Source: Ceratodon purpureus
Taxonomy: Eukaryota; Streptophyta; Bryopsida; Pseudoditrichales; Ditrichaceae
Direction of reading: 5' to 3'
Assembly (NCBI GenBank): GCA_014871385.1
Contig: CM026431.1
Location: 2,302,464 to 2,366,463, forward strand
DNA length: 64,000 nucleotides
Shown: positions 23,792 to 36,774 of the stretch, piece by piece
Layout of the letters: each line of letters starts with the position of its first letter
Numbering within the stretch: the first letter of the stretch is position 1
Notes under the pieces: generated by a model
Databases searched by the model: none
Seen by the model: the letters and a program-made list of their open reading frames with translations, nothing else
Told to the model about the DNA's origin: nothing
Position numbers and translations under genes: made by a program

Positions 23792-25772
23792 GGTCGCTCA
23801 AGACCTGCAACGACACTCCGTCCGCCAATCGTTACAGTCAGAGACCGCCTCGGTAGCATCACTGTGTGAGACGCAGCTCTCATGATTCATGAAATGCATG
23901 ACATCGCAGAGTACTGACGAACAACGCATTCATGAATCGAAGCTACGGAGCATCTGAGCATGCAACACATACATCAATTGTGCAGAAAAAGGAACGTGAA
24001 GCGTTTCGAGTTTGGACTCACCAGCTGCCTCTTGGATGTCGATACTCAGTCGAGGCTAAAGTCAATCAACTAGTGTGTACAGAACAAGTCACTACCTTCA
24101 GGAACAAACTCGAAGTTCAATGCACCAGATCACATAGTCTATGAATTATAAGTTTATAACTACATTGCATGTACTGAGGCTGAAAATTCCTCTCTAAATC
24201 TCAATCACTGAAGGTCACCACTCTCTCATACTCAAGCGGCAATGTTGTAGAAGAAGAGACTGAATGTGAAAAGTTTTTTTGTGAATGTAATATAATCAGT
24301 GCACTGCGGTGCAACCGTCAGAATTAGTACGTGATTATGGGAATGGAGCCGTCATGTAATGGACCACGCCTTCTCACAGCAGCCGTCATATTTCATTTCT
24401 AAATCTGACAATACTAACTACCTAAAACCACCCACTTACTTACATGTACCTAATCACGGCATTGACTATGAATAACCCAAGTGCACGTCTTCAACACGCC
24501 TCTTCATGATCTCTAAATATAATCTTGTTACTTTATATTCTCGTATTAAGGCGCTCCCCATTTCCAGATCTCAACACTGGTGGACGCGGAAAAAATGTCA
24601 AGGTCATGAGCGGCTGCATGACTGGCCTATAGGTTGGTTTTGGGGGGCTGATCGGTTTTAGAGCAATCTACCTTAGTACCTCGTAACCCGCGATAGAGGC
24701 AACCTCTCGGGCCCGCCTCTTTCCAAACTCACCAATCACAGCACCGGCACCACTCCAGCACATGACCAGAAAAAAAGTTGGTCATGTATCCTCGTCAGAT
24801 GCCACAACTAGTGTTTTTTTTACTGTTTTTGAAAAAGTGCCAGGGTGGCGACATAATTTTTTTTAGAGACTGGAGATTTATCGACGCAAATTCTATCCAG
24901 GCAAAAAAAATCATTTATTTCTATAGAAACCACTGTAATTATAAAGAAAACCATGGAAAAGTTGGCGACAGTGAGTCACTGCGCAAGAAAAAGTTGGCAC
25001 CAAGTCTGACATGAAAACATACTATTTTCGCCTAAATCAGTAATGACTCAAATATTTTTCACCTTTAGGCGATTTTTCGCTTGTAAAAAAATCACTGGCC
25101 ACAACGTTTCCACTAGTGTATACTATATTAAAAATTGTTTTATATTTATATTTAAAAGACTTTGTTATTGTGTTTCTTATAAAGTTATTTAAATATCTTT
25201 GTACTAAGGGCCTTAAAAGGTAAAAATAAAAATAAAAATAATTAATTTTTGAAATTGGAGGAACCCAATTGCCCTCCTGTTGCTTCAAAGTGGACCATCC
25301 ATCCATGTTTGATAATTGATTGTTGTGGCAGTGTTTGTCATAAGCTGAATCCTTAATCTTATAAATATGACTACAAATCCTAGTCATTCAATTATATTGA
25401 CTCTCAAGATACATGTAAGTAAGTTTTACATAAATTTTTAATGTGATTATATAAAAGTAATATTTATTTATTTATTTAATGAAATACAATGTTTTTTCAA
25501 ATTTTATAATAATATGTAATCGTCATTGTATACCAATTGTGTTTCAACATGTCAAGAATTCATCAAAAGCATTGTCTATGTTTAAATTGTTATAATTGAG
25601 ATAAATTCATTCTTTATTTATTAATGCAGCCACTATTGGGTTGCCTTGTAGTCTATGAATAATCAATTTATACTAATGAAATAAAGATAAATGAGTATAT
25701 ATAATTCTTCAACTGTATACGCTTTTATTTCATCTTTTACAAAAATCAGTAAATACTTTAATAATTTTTCCC
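23792..25772. other. intergenic DNA, AT-rich from about 24.8 kb
   Basis: No gene recognised. A more GC-balanced patch at 24580-24760 carries no identifiable tRNA or protein motif. The last 50 bases include the putative poly(A) signal of the minus-strand gene that stops at 25773, AATAAA on the minus strand near 25725-25732. Confidence 0.5.
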
Positions 25773-26444
25773 CTAATCAATTACATCAAAAGTGGCTATA
25801 TTATCCAATGATGAATTACTTTGAAAATCAACAATCATTTTTGTAAATTTTCCAACAACTGGTTCCCATGCTTCAACGATCCGCTTGGCATTCATCTCAT
25901 TTGTGCATGGATCACATATCATCCACCACTTTCCAGCAAATACAATTTCTGGAAACAAAAATTGATGATCGAAGTGAAAGTGCAAAATGTTGTATTTGTC
26001 TGCCCAAGCAAAATTGTGACAAATTTCAGCTTGTGACTCTAGAACCATAGGTAGCACGTCCTGAAACTGAAGCTTATGGTTAAGTTGTTCCTCAACCAAC
26101 TTATAACAACATTTATGGCAAGTCAGCCCATATTGGTGTTGTTCCGAGACGCTCGCATCTAAAACCTTCTCCAGTCCATAGAACCAGTCATTTGTTGTAT
26201 TCGCGATTTGAAAGCATCCTTTTGCAGTGTCGTACTTGCCTAAACCAACAATGTCTCCAGTTTGAGTAATGCCTATAGAATGGTTGAGCCAATCTAGGCC
26301 TTGAAGGCTTGTGCAAATGAGATTGTCCACCTCTTCCATCCACCCATCTACGTCATAAGGAAAATTAGCATGGTGGACATCAGGTGCATAAGGAGGTCCT
26401 CCACATATGAAGCACATTTCATCCCATTTAGAAATGTTATTCAT
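25773..26444 (-). CDS. uncharacterised single-exon Cys-rich protein, 223 aa
   Basis: An uninterrupted frame runs from ATG 26444 to TGA 25773. No family was recognised with confidence. Visible features are three CxxC pairs, MCFICGGPPY (residues 10-19), YGLTCHKC and MICDPC, suggesting a zinc- or metal-binding fold. It also has a His/Trp-rich middle and a C-terminal MNAKRIVEAWEPVVGKF helix. There is no signal peptide or membrane span. On the minus strand a TATA box (CTATATAAAG, 26623-26614) lies about 170 bases upstream and an AATAAA about 45 bases downstream, so it looks like a complete transcription unit. The CxxC/GG start and the DP...RI..W ending remind me loosely of Cys-rich proteins in giant viruses and in their endogenous copies. 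That is only an impression. Confidence 0.55.
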   Translation of the reverse strand: MNNISKWDEMCFICGGPPYAPDVHHANFPYDVDGWMEEVDNLICTSLQGLDWLNHSIGITQTGDIVGLGKYDTAKGCFQIANTTNDWFYGLEKVLDASVSEQHQYGLTCHKCCYKLVEEQLNHKLQFQDVLPMVLESQAEICHNFAWADKYNILHFHFDHQFLFPEIVFAGKWWMICDPCTNEMNAKRIVEAWEPVVGKFTKMIVDFQSNSSLDNIATFDVID

Positions 26445-26613
26445 GTTGTTGTAATCTTTCCTTCAAGTCTGAGTAATTTTTATAATAGAAAATTGAATGT
26501 GAAATATGAATATTCGATTGAAATAAAAAATAATAAAAAATAGTAGATTTATCTTAATAATAAACAAGTGACTTTGTATATTTTCTTCAAATGGAGAATA
26601 AACCCCTTGAAAG

Positions 26614-26623
26614 CTTTATATAG
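26614..26623 (-). promoter_or_regulatory. TATA box of the 223-aa orphan gene
   Basis: The minus strand reads CTATATAAAG here. It is a good plant TATA consensus placed to give a leader of about 140 bases before ATG 26444. Confidence 0.5.
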
Positions 26624-26639
26624 CTAATAAAATCTTTTA

Positions 26640-28003
26640 CTTTTAAAAATTTCTTTTACCTTCCAAATTTTCTAGCAGACTTTTACTTTAAAAGCATCTA
26701 CTCAATTTTAGCCTCATCTCTTATCATATACCACTAATACAATGGCTTACATTAAATTCACTTGAGCCAGTAACAGTGATATACTAATGAGAAACATATC
26801 TGAAAGTAAAATAAAATTCCAAACTTGAATACTGTAAAAATACCTTTATAACCACTAGCACATACTTGAAAGAGGGTTTGTATTGCCCTGATTTAAAGAG
26901 GAGTAAGTTCTAAGCTCTTGGTTTTTGGTTCTCAATATTGAAAAAAATAATAAAAAGTAAAAGCTTATTATTAGGAACTTTAATTTCTCCTTTTCACTGA
27001 TGGAAATACAAAAAAATAAAAAATTGAGAACAAAGAGGCTAATGTGAATAGCAAATGAATTCCTTTGCCACTACCGTACGCCGTGGTCAGATTCGGACAG
27101 TGTTGTCTTGAAATCTAATTTCCACATGAGATTCTGAGAGGTCCACGTCATCATAAACCGATCATAAGATGCCATGTGGCACTTTTATGACAAAATGAAT
27201 TAATTTATGTCGAAACTGACCACGAGGTAGGGTAGTGTGAAAGCAAAAGAAGTAATTGCAACTCTATAAACATTATTGTCAAACACATGTGCAATCTCTC
27301 ATGCCGCTCCCAGTCTGAAAAGATGGCCTATTATCCAAGGAGATATTATACACCAAAAACTGGTTCAAACTTTAGCAGTCCTACAAACTAAAAACCTGGG
27401 TTCAAAGCGGATAACCTTGAAATGGGCTCCAGATACTTTACACACTTCAAGTCACAGGAACTTACAAGTTACAAAGTCTAGAAAGGAGTAAAAGTAGACT
27501 TCAAAATAAGGATATTTGATGAACAAAGATATTGAAGACTGCATAAGTCTCCAAAGTCTCCATTGCAGACATGTTTCATCTCCGAAAGCTCTTGCCCACC
27601 ACCTTTCGTAAAGCAGTCCATGAAACGCTCTCCGGGTGACAAGTCCAAGCGAAGCCCAGTTCGGTTGCAGTGCCTGGAGCCTTCCCTCGCCCTTCCATGC
27701 ACGGGGCGGCCCTCACCCCAGCTGCCTGCCCTCATCTCCACAGGCCAAGTCTCTCATGTCATCGGACCACCAACAACACCTCGGTGGTCATCTCTTCTCA
27801 TGTCGTACTACTGACTTGTGTGGAGAACATCGATCAAGTCATATATAGTGCTAACTTCTGTGGAGAAGAGTTTAATGGATTTCTATTACGAGGTGATCAG
27901 GAAATTAGATCATCGTTGATACCACTTTGAGCTTTGTTTGTCTGGAGGCTGCTAGTTGCAGTATCTTGTGTTGAGAGTTGATCAGAGCAGATTCTGTTTT
28001 ACG
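26640..28003 (+). other. intergenic DNA and promoter of the truncated kinase gene
   Basis: I searched 27.0-28.0 kb for leucine-rich repeats or a signal peptide in frame with the kinase gene at 28004 and saw none. A TATA-like CATATATAGTG at about 27840-27849 lies about 160 bases before its ATG. A GC-richer patch at 27590-27790 carries only Pro/Ser-rich frames without motifs. Confidence 0.5.
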
Positions 28004-29958
28004 ATGGTGGTGTGTATCATTTTGTATCTGTACTATGCTCATGCACATGAGCCTTTGAAGCTCAAGGCTCTGCAAGCTCAGAAACGCTGTAAGTGCGAAT
28101 TATGATTGTTTTTTGGTGGTTGGATCTGTTGATGTAGGTTGTGGAGTGTTTTCGAACTTTTGAGTTTTGAGGGCCGGTATGTGGCTGGTTGAGTGAGTGA
28201 GGTTTGGTTTTCAGTTTAATGGGAAGTTGGAGTCTTTCTGATATTGATTTGTGGCAGTGAATCGAGTGAAAGTTGTGAAGAGGATCAACTCAACATCGTT
28301 GAAATTAGCGAGGAAGATTAATCCAGTGTTGAAGGTTACTAGAGTGAAAGCTTTTACTTATGAAGAGCTCGCCGAAGCGACAGACAATTTCGTTGAGGAG
28401 AATCAGATTGGTCAAGGTGGCTATGGCACGGTGTACAAGGGCAAGCTCCAGGATGGAAAGCAAGTGGCGATTAAGCGTGGGTCGATCCAAGGAGCTCGGG
28501 AGTTTTACAACGAGATTGAGCTCTTATCTCGAGTGCACCATAAAAACATTGTGACGCTCGAGGGCTATTGCGATGAAGAGGATCAGCAGGTGGGTCATTT
28601 ACCAAATCTGTGATTAGATCTTATTTGAGCAGAGTATATAGTCATATTCTCTCATTTTGTGGTTTCACTCATTTCGATAGAGAATTAAGAATTGCGCTAT
28701 TATTTTTTTGCAATTTTTAAGATTTGGTCTTGTTCTACGGGATACATTTAGATCATGTGTTTTTGGGTGCGAGAACATTGCCATAACTAAGGAATGATGA
28801 TTCTGCAGATGTTGGTGTACGAGTATGTGCCAGGCGGTACACTTAGGGATCATTTGTTTGGTAAGTATCAATTCGATTGCAATTTTGTCTTAAGCACTAA
28901 TTAGTGATCCCGGGTACATTTTTGCAAAGATGCATCTCTAAACAATGTTTCTTCCTATGAATTGCAGCATCTTCAGGTGCACCTTTTGACTTCCCAACTC
29001 GCCTGCGAATCGCACTTGGGGCAGCAAGAGGAATCCTCTACCTGCACACAGAAGCCAACCCGCCCATATTCCATCGAGACATCAAGGCCAGCAACATATT
29101 GCTGGACAGTCGGAAGGTGGCCAAAGTGGCAGACTTCGGATTGTCATGCTTGGCACCAGTGGCTGATTTAGAGGGTGTCACTGCTGACCATGTCTCCACC
29201 GTTGTGAAAGGCACACCAGGGTACCTAGACCCCGAGTACTACATGACGCAGCAACTCACCGACAAGAGCGATGTGTACAGCTTTGGAGTCGTGATGCTGG
29301 AGCTTGTCACAGGCAGGAAAGCAATCACTGCAAACAAAAATCTTGTTCGAGAGGTAAATCATGTCTATAAAGCCCAAGTCTAGCTTTGGTAGACTCGGAA
29401 GTATCATATGTATTGGAGAGTTTATCATCAGCATCCTATGCATCTAAAGCATATAAATTAGAGCTGCCTCAAAGGAACCCGCCGTTTCTAGTTCAGACAA
29501 CAAAATATGCAACAGGAAAAAATAGATGTCAAAGTTTGCATGTAGGAGATGAAATGTGTTTGCTACTAGTTTTGGAAAATATACTTCAGTTTCTGATGTC
29601 TTTATCGTGGTTTGTGTGGATGAACCAACAGGCGTATAAGAAAGTTCAGGAGGGGCTCTTGCTATCGATGGTTGATCCCGACATAGCACAGTACGCAACG
29701 AAGGCGTTGGAATGGTTCATCGAATTAGCCTTGAGGTGTTGTGCAGAGACGCAAGAGGAGCGGCCTACAATGGGCGATGTAGTGAGTGATTTGGAGCAGT
29801 TGTGTCGGTCTCATGGCGTCTCTTTCTCCATGGAAATCTCCAAACCAATGTCACCTAGACTCCCTGCCAAAGTACACCACGGTGAAAGTCCTTCCAAAAC
29901 ATCGTGTGAGAGCAACGGTGGTGGAATCTGGAGTGAGTCTCAAGTGACTCCAAGGTGA
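28004..29958 (+). CDS. ectodomain-less LRR-VIII-1-type kinase (5 exons)
   Basis: Exons: 28004-28088, 28258-28589, 28809-28860, 28968-29353, 29632-29958. They total 1182 nt, 393 residues, all in phase. Splice sites and phases equal those of the last five exons of the receptor kinase at 4837-10435; exons 3 and 4 are the same length (52 and 386 nt). The first exon encodes only [15 protein letters not shown], a short hydrophobic start, and a juxtamembrane ending LQAQKR, which aligns with LRAQIER of the paralogue. The kinase domain has GQGGYG (80-85), Lys101, HRD (Asp194), DFG (Asp212) and [10 protein letters not shown], so it is predicted active. There is no signal peptide-LRR region. It may work as a membrane-tethered or soluble RLCK-like kinase, possibly with its paralogue or another receptor. 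The tail is Ser-rich. Confidence 0.85.
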
Positions 29959-30699
29959 TCAAGACACCATAATTAATTGGAGCTCTCAAATGGTGCATCA
30001 AGCTCAAGGTAAGGTATAAAATTATGTGTGTGCTCTATCTTGTATGGACCTCGCTGTGAGTGTATTCCTAAGATGGTTGTCATAACATGTGATGCGGAAG
30101 ATTTTATGTTACATTAAATTATAGTTGATATCATGTATATACTTATATATTTGCAGTAGTGGTTAGATTTGAGGAGGAATTCATACTTAGAGGTATTTTT
30201 TGTTTCAGTGGAGATCCATGTGGAATGGAATGGATAGTCACATGGAGTTTACAGCATTTAGAAGCGCTTCTCTTGCCTGCAACCTTTTAGTAGCGTTTAG
30301 AATAAACTTAGCTACTTTACAGAGTCTTGAAAGAGGCTTGTGTAGAAGCAAGCTTCTACAATGAAGAAGGTTCTTCAAATGCACCATACAATTTTTGGAT
30401 GACTTTTATACGTTTTGCTTCTGGAAGCATTGTTGAATTATTGCACGAAAGTCTCATTTCTACTTTTTAGAAATAGTGCAATTATAAGTGGTGTTAGTTT
30501 TAAACTACTTTGTAATTCTTTTTAAAGTAATTTGTAATTAGTTTGTTATTATTTTGAAATTATTTTAATACTAAATTTGTAATTACATGCAATTGATTTT
30601 GGATTATTGTGTCAAATTAATATACAAATTTGACTTTAGGCTGAATGGTAGATTCAAAGTTGAATTGTGATGGCTGTGTCTGCCAAAAGCATTACAAGG
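29959..30699. other. 3' flank of the kinase gene and AT-rich intergenic DNA
   Basis: Probable 3' untranslated sequence followed by AT-rich DNA. No gene seen. Confidence 0.5.
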
Positions 30700-31170
30700 T
30701 ATATTGCTCTGAGGTAGAAGGCCGTGAGAAGCTTTTAGTGCCGAACTTGGACTTGTTGTAGAAGTATGCGGGCAGAAGGAAGGTCCTCATTGAATTTGGG
30801 AAGATTAAGAAGAGCAATCATTACTTCCTCTCAACTTGCCAGCATGTGAAGAAGGAGCGCTTTTTCTTAGCGAATTAGAGTGGATTTGTGATCATGGTGC
30901 AGCAAGTTGTGGAAGGTGGGATATGAGAGAAGATGAAGAAGCTTGTGAAATTTAGGGTGCTCTTTTCGCTACTTAGTCACGGGCAACCAATGACAAACTT
31001 TGAAGTCTCACAACAATTACTACACCAATTAACTATTCTTAATATGCCTCGTAAACATTGGAGCACACATTGAAGATGGAAGATGGCTAACAACATGGCC
31101 TTAATGCTCTTTACTCAAATAAAGAAAACCATCGCTAAAGACAAGCTTCTAATGCTCTCTATTCACATAA
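30700..31170 (+). pseudogene. hAT-like transposase remnant
   Basis: With several frameshifts and stops, plus-strand phrases read KFRVLFSLLSHGQPMTNFE, then LNMPRKHWSTH, a stop, then WKMANNMALMLFTQIKKTIA. The succession HG-x-PM, HWS...GW-x-MA and a basic helix is what I recall for a repeated hAT-like (DUF4371-related) transposase family in bryophytes. Only the N-terminal part is present and no catalytic core is visible. Decay is advanced. Confidence 0.4.
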
Positions 31171-31178
31171 AAATCTAA

Positions 31179-31208
31179 GGTTTAGGGTTTAGGGTTCTAG
31201 GGTTCTAG
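31179..31208. repeat. interstitial telomere-like TTTAGGG tract
   Basis: GGTTTAGGGTTTAGGG is followed by two TTCTAGGG variants. This is plant telomere-type sequence, about four units, inside the chromosome. Confidence 0.8.
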
Positions 31209-32012
31209 GTCGATGCTAGAAAAGAAGCTTTCATTTCAAGCCTTTAGGATTTAGGATTTAGTCCTTTGTGTCCCAAAGCTCTCATTTTTGCAATCGTAAA
31301 GAAATTTCGACATAGAGGACTATTGAAGAACCATGATTAACCTTGCAACCCAACAATGTAATCCTAATGCAATCCACAAATACAACAAGAAACAAATATG
31401 CATAGAATTGAAAGACAAAAAACTGTAGCTATAGAACTCCCTAATCACAGCCAATTTGAATGTCGTAATTATTCGCGCACCACTTTCCCTCACGGCCTCT
31501 AAAGCTTAGCAAGGGGCTGTAACTCTAGCGAGCGCCGCCTTGCAACAAGGTGGAACTCGCTCCGAAAGAACCCAAAACAACCATTTTTATGAAGGTAGAT
31601 TTCGCAAATGAGTTTTTCAGGTAAGTTCGTGACGAATTTTTGCCAATTTATTTTTCGCTATGTACGTCGATAGTACGTTTGTTCATAAATAGTTCTAAAA
31701 AAGAAACGGAAATTTTAATGAAGGAACTACGAAAAAGATGATAACTTCATTTATGCAATATTTGTGTATTTTTAATCCATCTAAGTCTATTTAGTATTTT
31801 TTTTTGAACAAACAAAAATTATCATAAAACTTATATATTGGGAGACGATGTTTTTCCAAAAAAATCAAATATCCTGTCGTCCATCGCCTTTTTGCTGCAA
31901 AAAATAGGAAACAGAGATGGAGAGCGGATCCGATTAACGCTGATCATCGCATTAGGAAGCTGCCCCGGGACCTCCCCGCACCCGCGCCTCTCTCGCTCCA
32001 GGGACGCCTCGC
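31209..32012 (+). other. intergenic DNA and distal promoter of the GST gene
   Basis: AT-rich to about 31880, then GC-rich approaching the GST promoter. No coding feature seen. Confidence 0.5.
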
Positions 32013-32018
32013 TATAAA
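32013..32018 (+). promoter_or_regulatory. TATA box of the GST gene
   Basis: GCTATAAAGC lies 190 bases before the ATG in a GC-rich setting. A transcription start near 32045 would give a leader of about 160 bases. Confidence 0.65.
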
Positions 32019-32040
32019 GCCCAGGCTCAATCCGCTCTAG

Positions 32041-32121
32041 ATCTCATCACCATCTCCATCGCCATCACCATCACCACCATCTCCATCTCCATCACCATCA
32101 CCACCATCTCCATCTCCACAG
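32041..32121 (+). repeat. CATCAC/CATCTC repeat tract in the GST 5' leader
   Basis: About 80 bases are made almost entirely of CATCACC and CATCTC units on the plus strand. The tract lies just downstream of the TATA box, so it probably forms most of the 5' leader. It is purine-poor on the sense strand. Confidence 0.75.
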
Positions 32122-32206
32122 CCTTCACTAGAAATCTTGCACTACTACTCTTTCGATCGTCTTCCGGTGTATCATTCTAGTGTAATTCAGGAACAGGAGT
32201 GTCATC

Positions 32207-33191
32207 ATGTCGCTCATTGTGCATGGAGCCGGGTACTCGACCTGCACGCAGCGCATTCTCACCACCCTCTGTGAGCTCGATGTTGAGGACTGGAAGCTGG
32301 AGTTTGTGGATATGTTGAAGGGGGTCCACAAGAGCCCCGAGCATCTCGCAATGCAGGTGTGTGGTTGCTGGTGGGAGTCTTGTGTTAGATCTAGCAATGC
32401 ATGTTGGTTGGGTTTCGATTGAGTTTTGTGGTTGTTGTGAATTCTGTTCTGGTGTGGTCGGTGTGGAGTGATAGTGCATGTAATGGGAGATTGATCGGAA
32501 GAATTAGGGGTAGGGGTATCGGTCACAATATGGCATTCTGTTCTGATTGGATTTTTTCGATGTGCAGCCATTCGGACAGATTCCGGTGTTGAAGGACGGT
32601 GATCTTACGCTCTTTGGTAAGGCACATTATGTTCGGTGTGCTGTGTCGCTGTGTATTTTTTATCTAGCGTTGACATAGTTCAGCTGTGTTTTTTATTGTG
32701 CTTATGTTTATTGTGTTTTGCACAATGCAGAGTCACGAGCTGTCTCCAGGTATCTGGCTGAGAAGTTTGAGGGGCAGGGGACCGCGCTCTTGGGAAAGGA
32801 CTCGAAGGAGAGGGCGTTGGTGAACCAATGGTGGGAAGTGGAGTCCCAGAACTTCAACCCTCCTGCAGCCTCGATCGTGTACGAGGTTGTCTTCACATCT
32901 ATGTTCGGGCAGAAGTGCAATGATGAGGTGGTGGCACAGCAAGTGGCCAAGCTTGAGAAGGTATTGGACGTTTACGAGGCTCATCTTGCCAAGAGCAAGT
33001 ACTTGGCCGGTGACTCCTTCACGCTCGCAGATCTCTCCCACCTTCCCTATGCCCAGATGCTCAATACCGCCGCAGGCAAGGCCGAGCTCTTCACCTCCCG
33101 GCCCCATGTTAGCGCATGGTGGACGGACATCTCCTCTCGTCCCAGCTTCCAGAAGGTCCTCGGCATGAACGAGTTCACCAAGGGACAGTAA
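32207..33191 (+). CDS. glutathione S-transferase, phi class (3 exons)
   Basis: Exons 32207-32356, 32568-32616 and 32731-33191 join to 219 residues, the normal size and the usual three-exon structure of plant phi GSTs. The thioredoxin-like N-domain has GYSTCTQRIL with Ser11 as the probable catalytic residue that activates glutathione. It also has QPFGQIPVLKDGDLTLFESR, where cis-Pro and Glu-Ser bind the tripeptide. The all-helical C-domain contains NQWWEVESQNFNP, YLAGDSFTLADLSHLPY and WWTDISSRPSF. The predicted role is cytosolic conjugation or peroxidase activity on electrophiles and lipid peroxides. The start is supported by the N-terminal beta strand SLIVHG. A TATA box and a CATCAC-rich leader precede it. 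Confidence 0.93.
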
Positions 33192-35070
33192 AGGCATTAC
33201 AAGCAAATAACGGGTTCAGGAATTTGTGGTTAATTCAAATGATTTTTTGGTACAACGACCAATTGTTGTAAAGCGGAATGTGCATTTAATTCAAGTATAT
33301 TTTCTTTGATCAAGAGCGAAGTGTCAAGATTTGAAATTGGTCTGAGACAGGGCATTGTATATGAATGTTGAATATCCTTGCTACCGGTAATGTGAAGATC
33401 GGAAGCATGTGTGAGAACTGCTCATTTTGGTGATCTTTACGTTTCAGCTCTATTAGTTCATTTTGGCAACGTTACATTCTTCAGAGTTAGAATTTGAGCT
33501 TTAGTTAGTTTTGTAGTTTCATTGCATTTGGAGGAAGGTTCTGGCGTCGGTGGAAGGTTACAAGCCAGTGTTTCATGTGTGCCAGTGTCACTATGTGACA
33601 ACTGGGACGTATTTGTCAGAGTGAGGTTGGATCGGAGGCTCGAAAGTGATTCTACATCTATATCAGGCTTTCGAATCACTGCGATTGCCACATTTAGACT
33701 ACTGATTTGCACGAATATTGGACTAAATGACTAGTTTGCATGTAAAGTATGCGTGATCCTGCATAAATACCTCTGCTTTTTAACTTCACATGTTCAACTC
33801 ACGCTAGTACACCTTTGCCGTGAATAATATACGACACCTATGTGATTTCTTGGATACCGATTAACGACCAGTTCAGCCAGATTTTCACTTTCGATTGAAC
33901 CATCAGATTGAAAATCAATGCTCTTTTTCTACCGCTTCACTTGAGGCTATTTCCTACCGCTGTGACCATTCTTCCCGCACTTACATCGACAGGAATTACC
34001 CTGCAACTCCTCATCTACAGTGCCATGTAATATCCGCTGCAACAGTTCTGTATATACTGCAAATCACTATCCGACTGCATGCTTGACATCCCAATTCTAT
34101 CCTGCAGTGCAAATTTCGTCTTTCACATATGATATGAGACTGGATTTGAGTAAACAAACTCCAAATTCAACTGCAGGTGAAAATTTGTAATATACAGTGC
34201 GACGTAATCTGGAACTGATCTCCTTCTTTTGTGCTGCATAGGTGCAGTTTTACCAATCGAATAACGCCCTAAAATGCCAAACGAGAAATGAATGAACCAA
34301 CAAATCAAAAGACAATGACTTGACAAAATGAGCTCTGAAATCTCATCTAACTAGGATTTGAAAAAGATCTGCAAACAACCAGAGTGCCGTAAACCAAAAA
34401 CCAGGATTGAAACCGAGGACATACCAGGGCACCTTGAAATTGATACCCGACATCAAGCCGACACCCGGGAGCGTCGGAACTGGTGGATGAGAAACTAAAA
34501 CAGTCATCCGTCGTCACCACACCCCAGGACCATTCCACATGGAACACAGCTCACACTGGACCTCACACGTCACCTTCATATTTGTTCAGCTCTCCTTCCT
34601 CCGCGTCTGCATATTCATAACCGCCACTTCCCGTGCAACCATCATCGTATATCCTCTACAATATACGTACATACAATACTCCAATATCTACCAAACGCAC
34701 ACAGATATCGGTTTATGGAACAGTGACGGTTTTGGGTAACCTTCTTCCTCAAGAGTGAGTTAGTATCCAAGTCCGTTACTGCACCATAAACCACCATATG
34801 CGTTCATTTCAGAAAGCAAAATCTAGGCGATGGTTGTTCTGAGGAAAGTGAGGGGTTTAGGTGCTTCTCTCCGTTATTTAGATGCGTGTTGCCACAACCT
34901 AGTTGAGCAGAATGGGTAGAATTTGCATCTGTTTTGGTGAAGACGAGATTGATTGTACGTGAACTGGAGCTTGTTTGGATTTGTGGGCGGGTGTTGTTTT
35001 TGCCGAGAAGGTTTGAGGGTTAGTTTGGGTGGAATTTGAAGCCGGCACGATTGGGCAGCAGGCGAGCGCC
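33192..35070. other. GST 3' flank and glutaredoxin promoter region
   Basis: No coding feature recognised. The glutaredoxin leader is probably the GC-richer end from about 34800. No reliable TATA box was assigned. Confidence 0.45.

Positions 35071-36774
<1,704 letters not shown>

Noticed and set aside
29386-29631. Frame running from kinase intron 4 into the last exon with its own Met
   Set aside because: The intron part has no kinase similarity, and the acceptor at 29631 restores the family sequence exactly.
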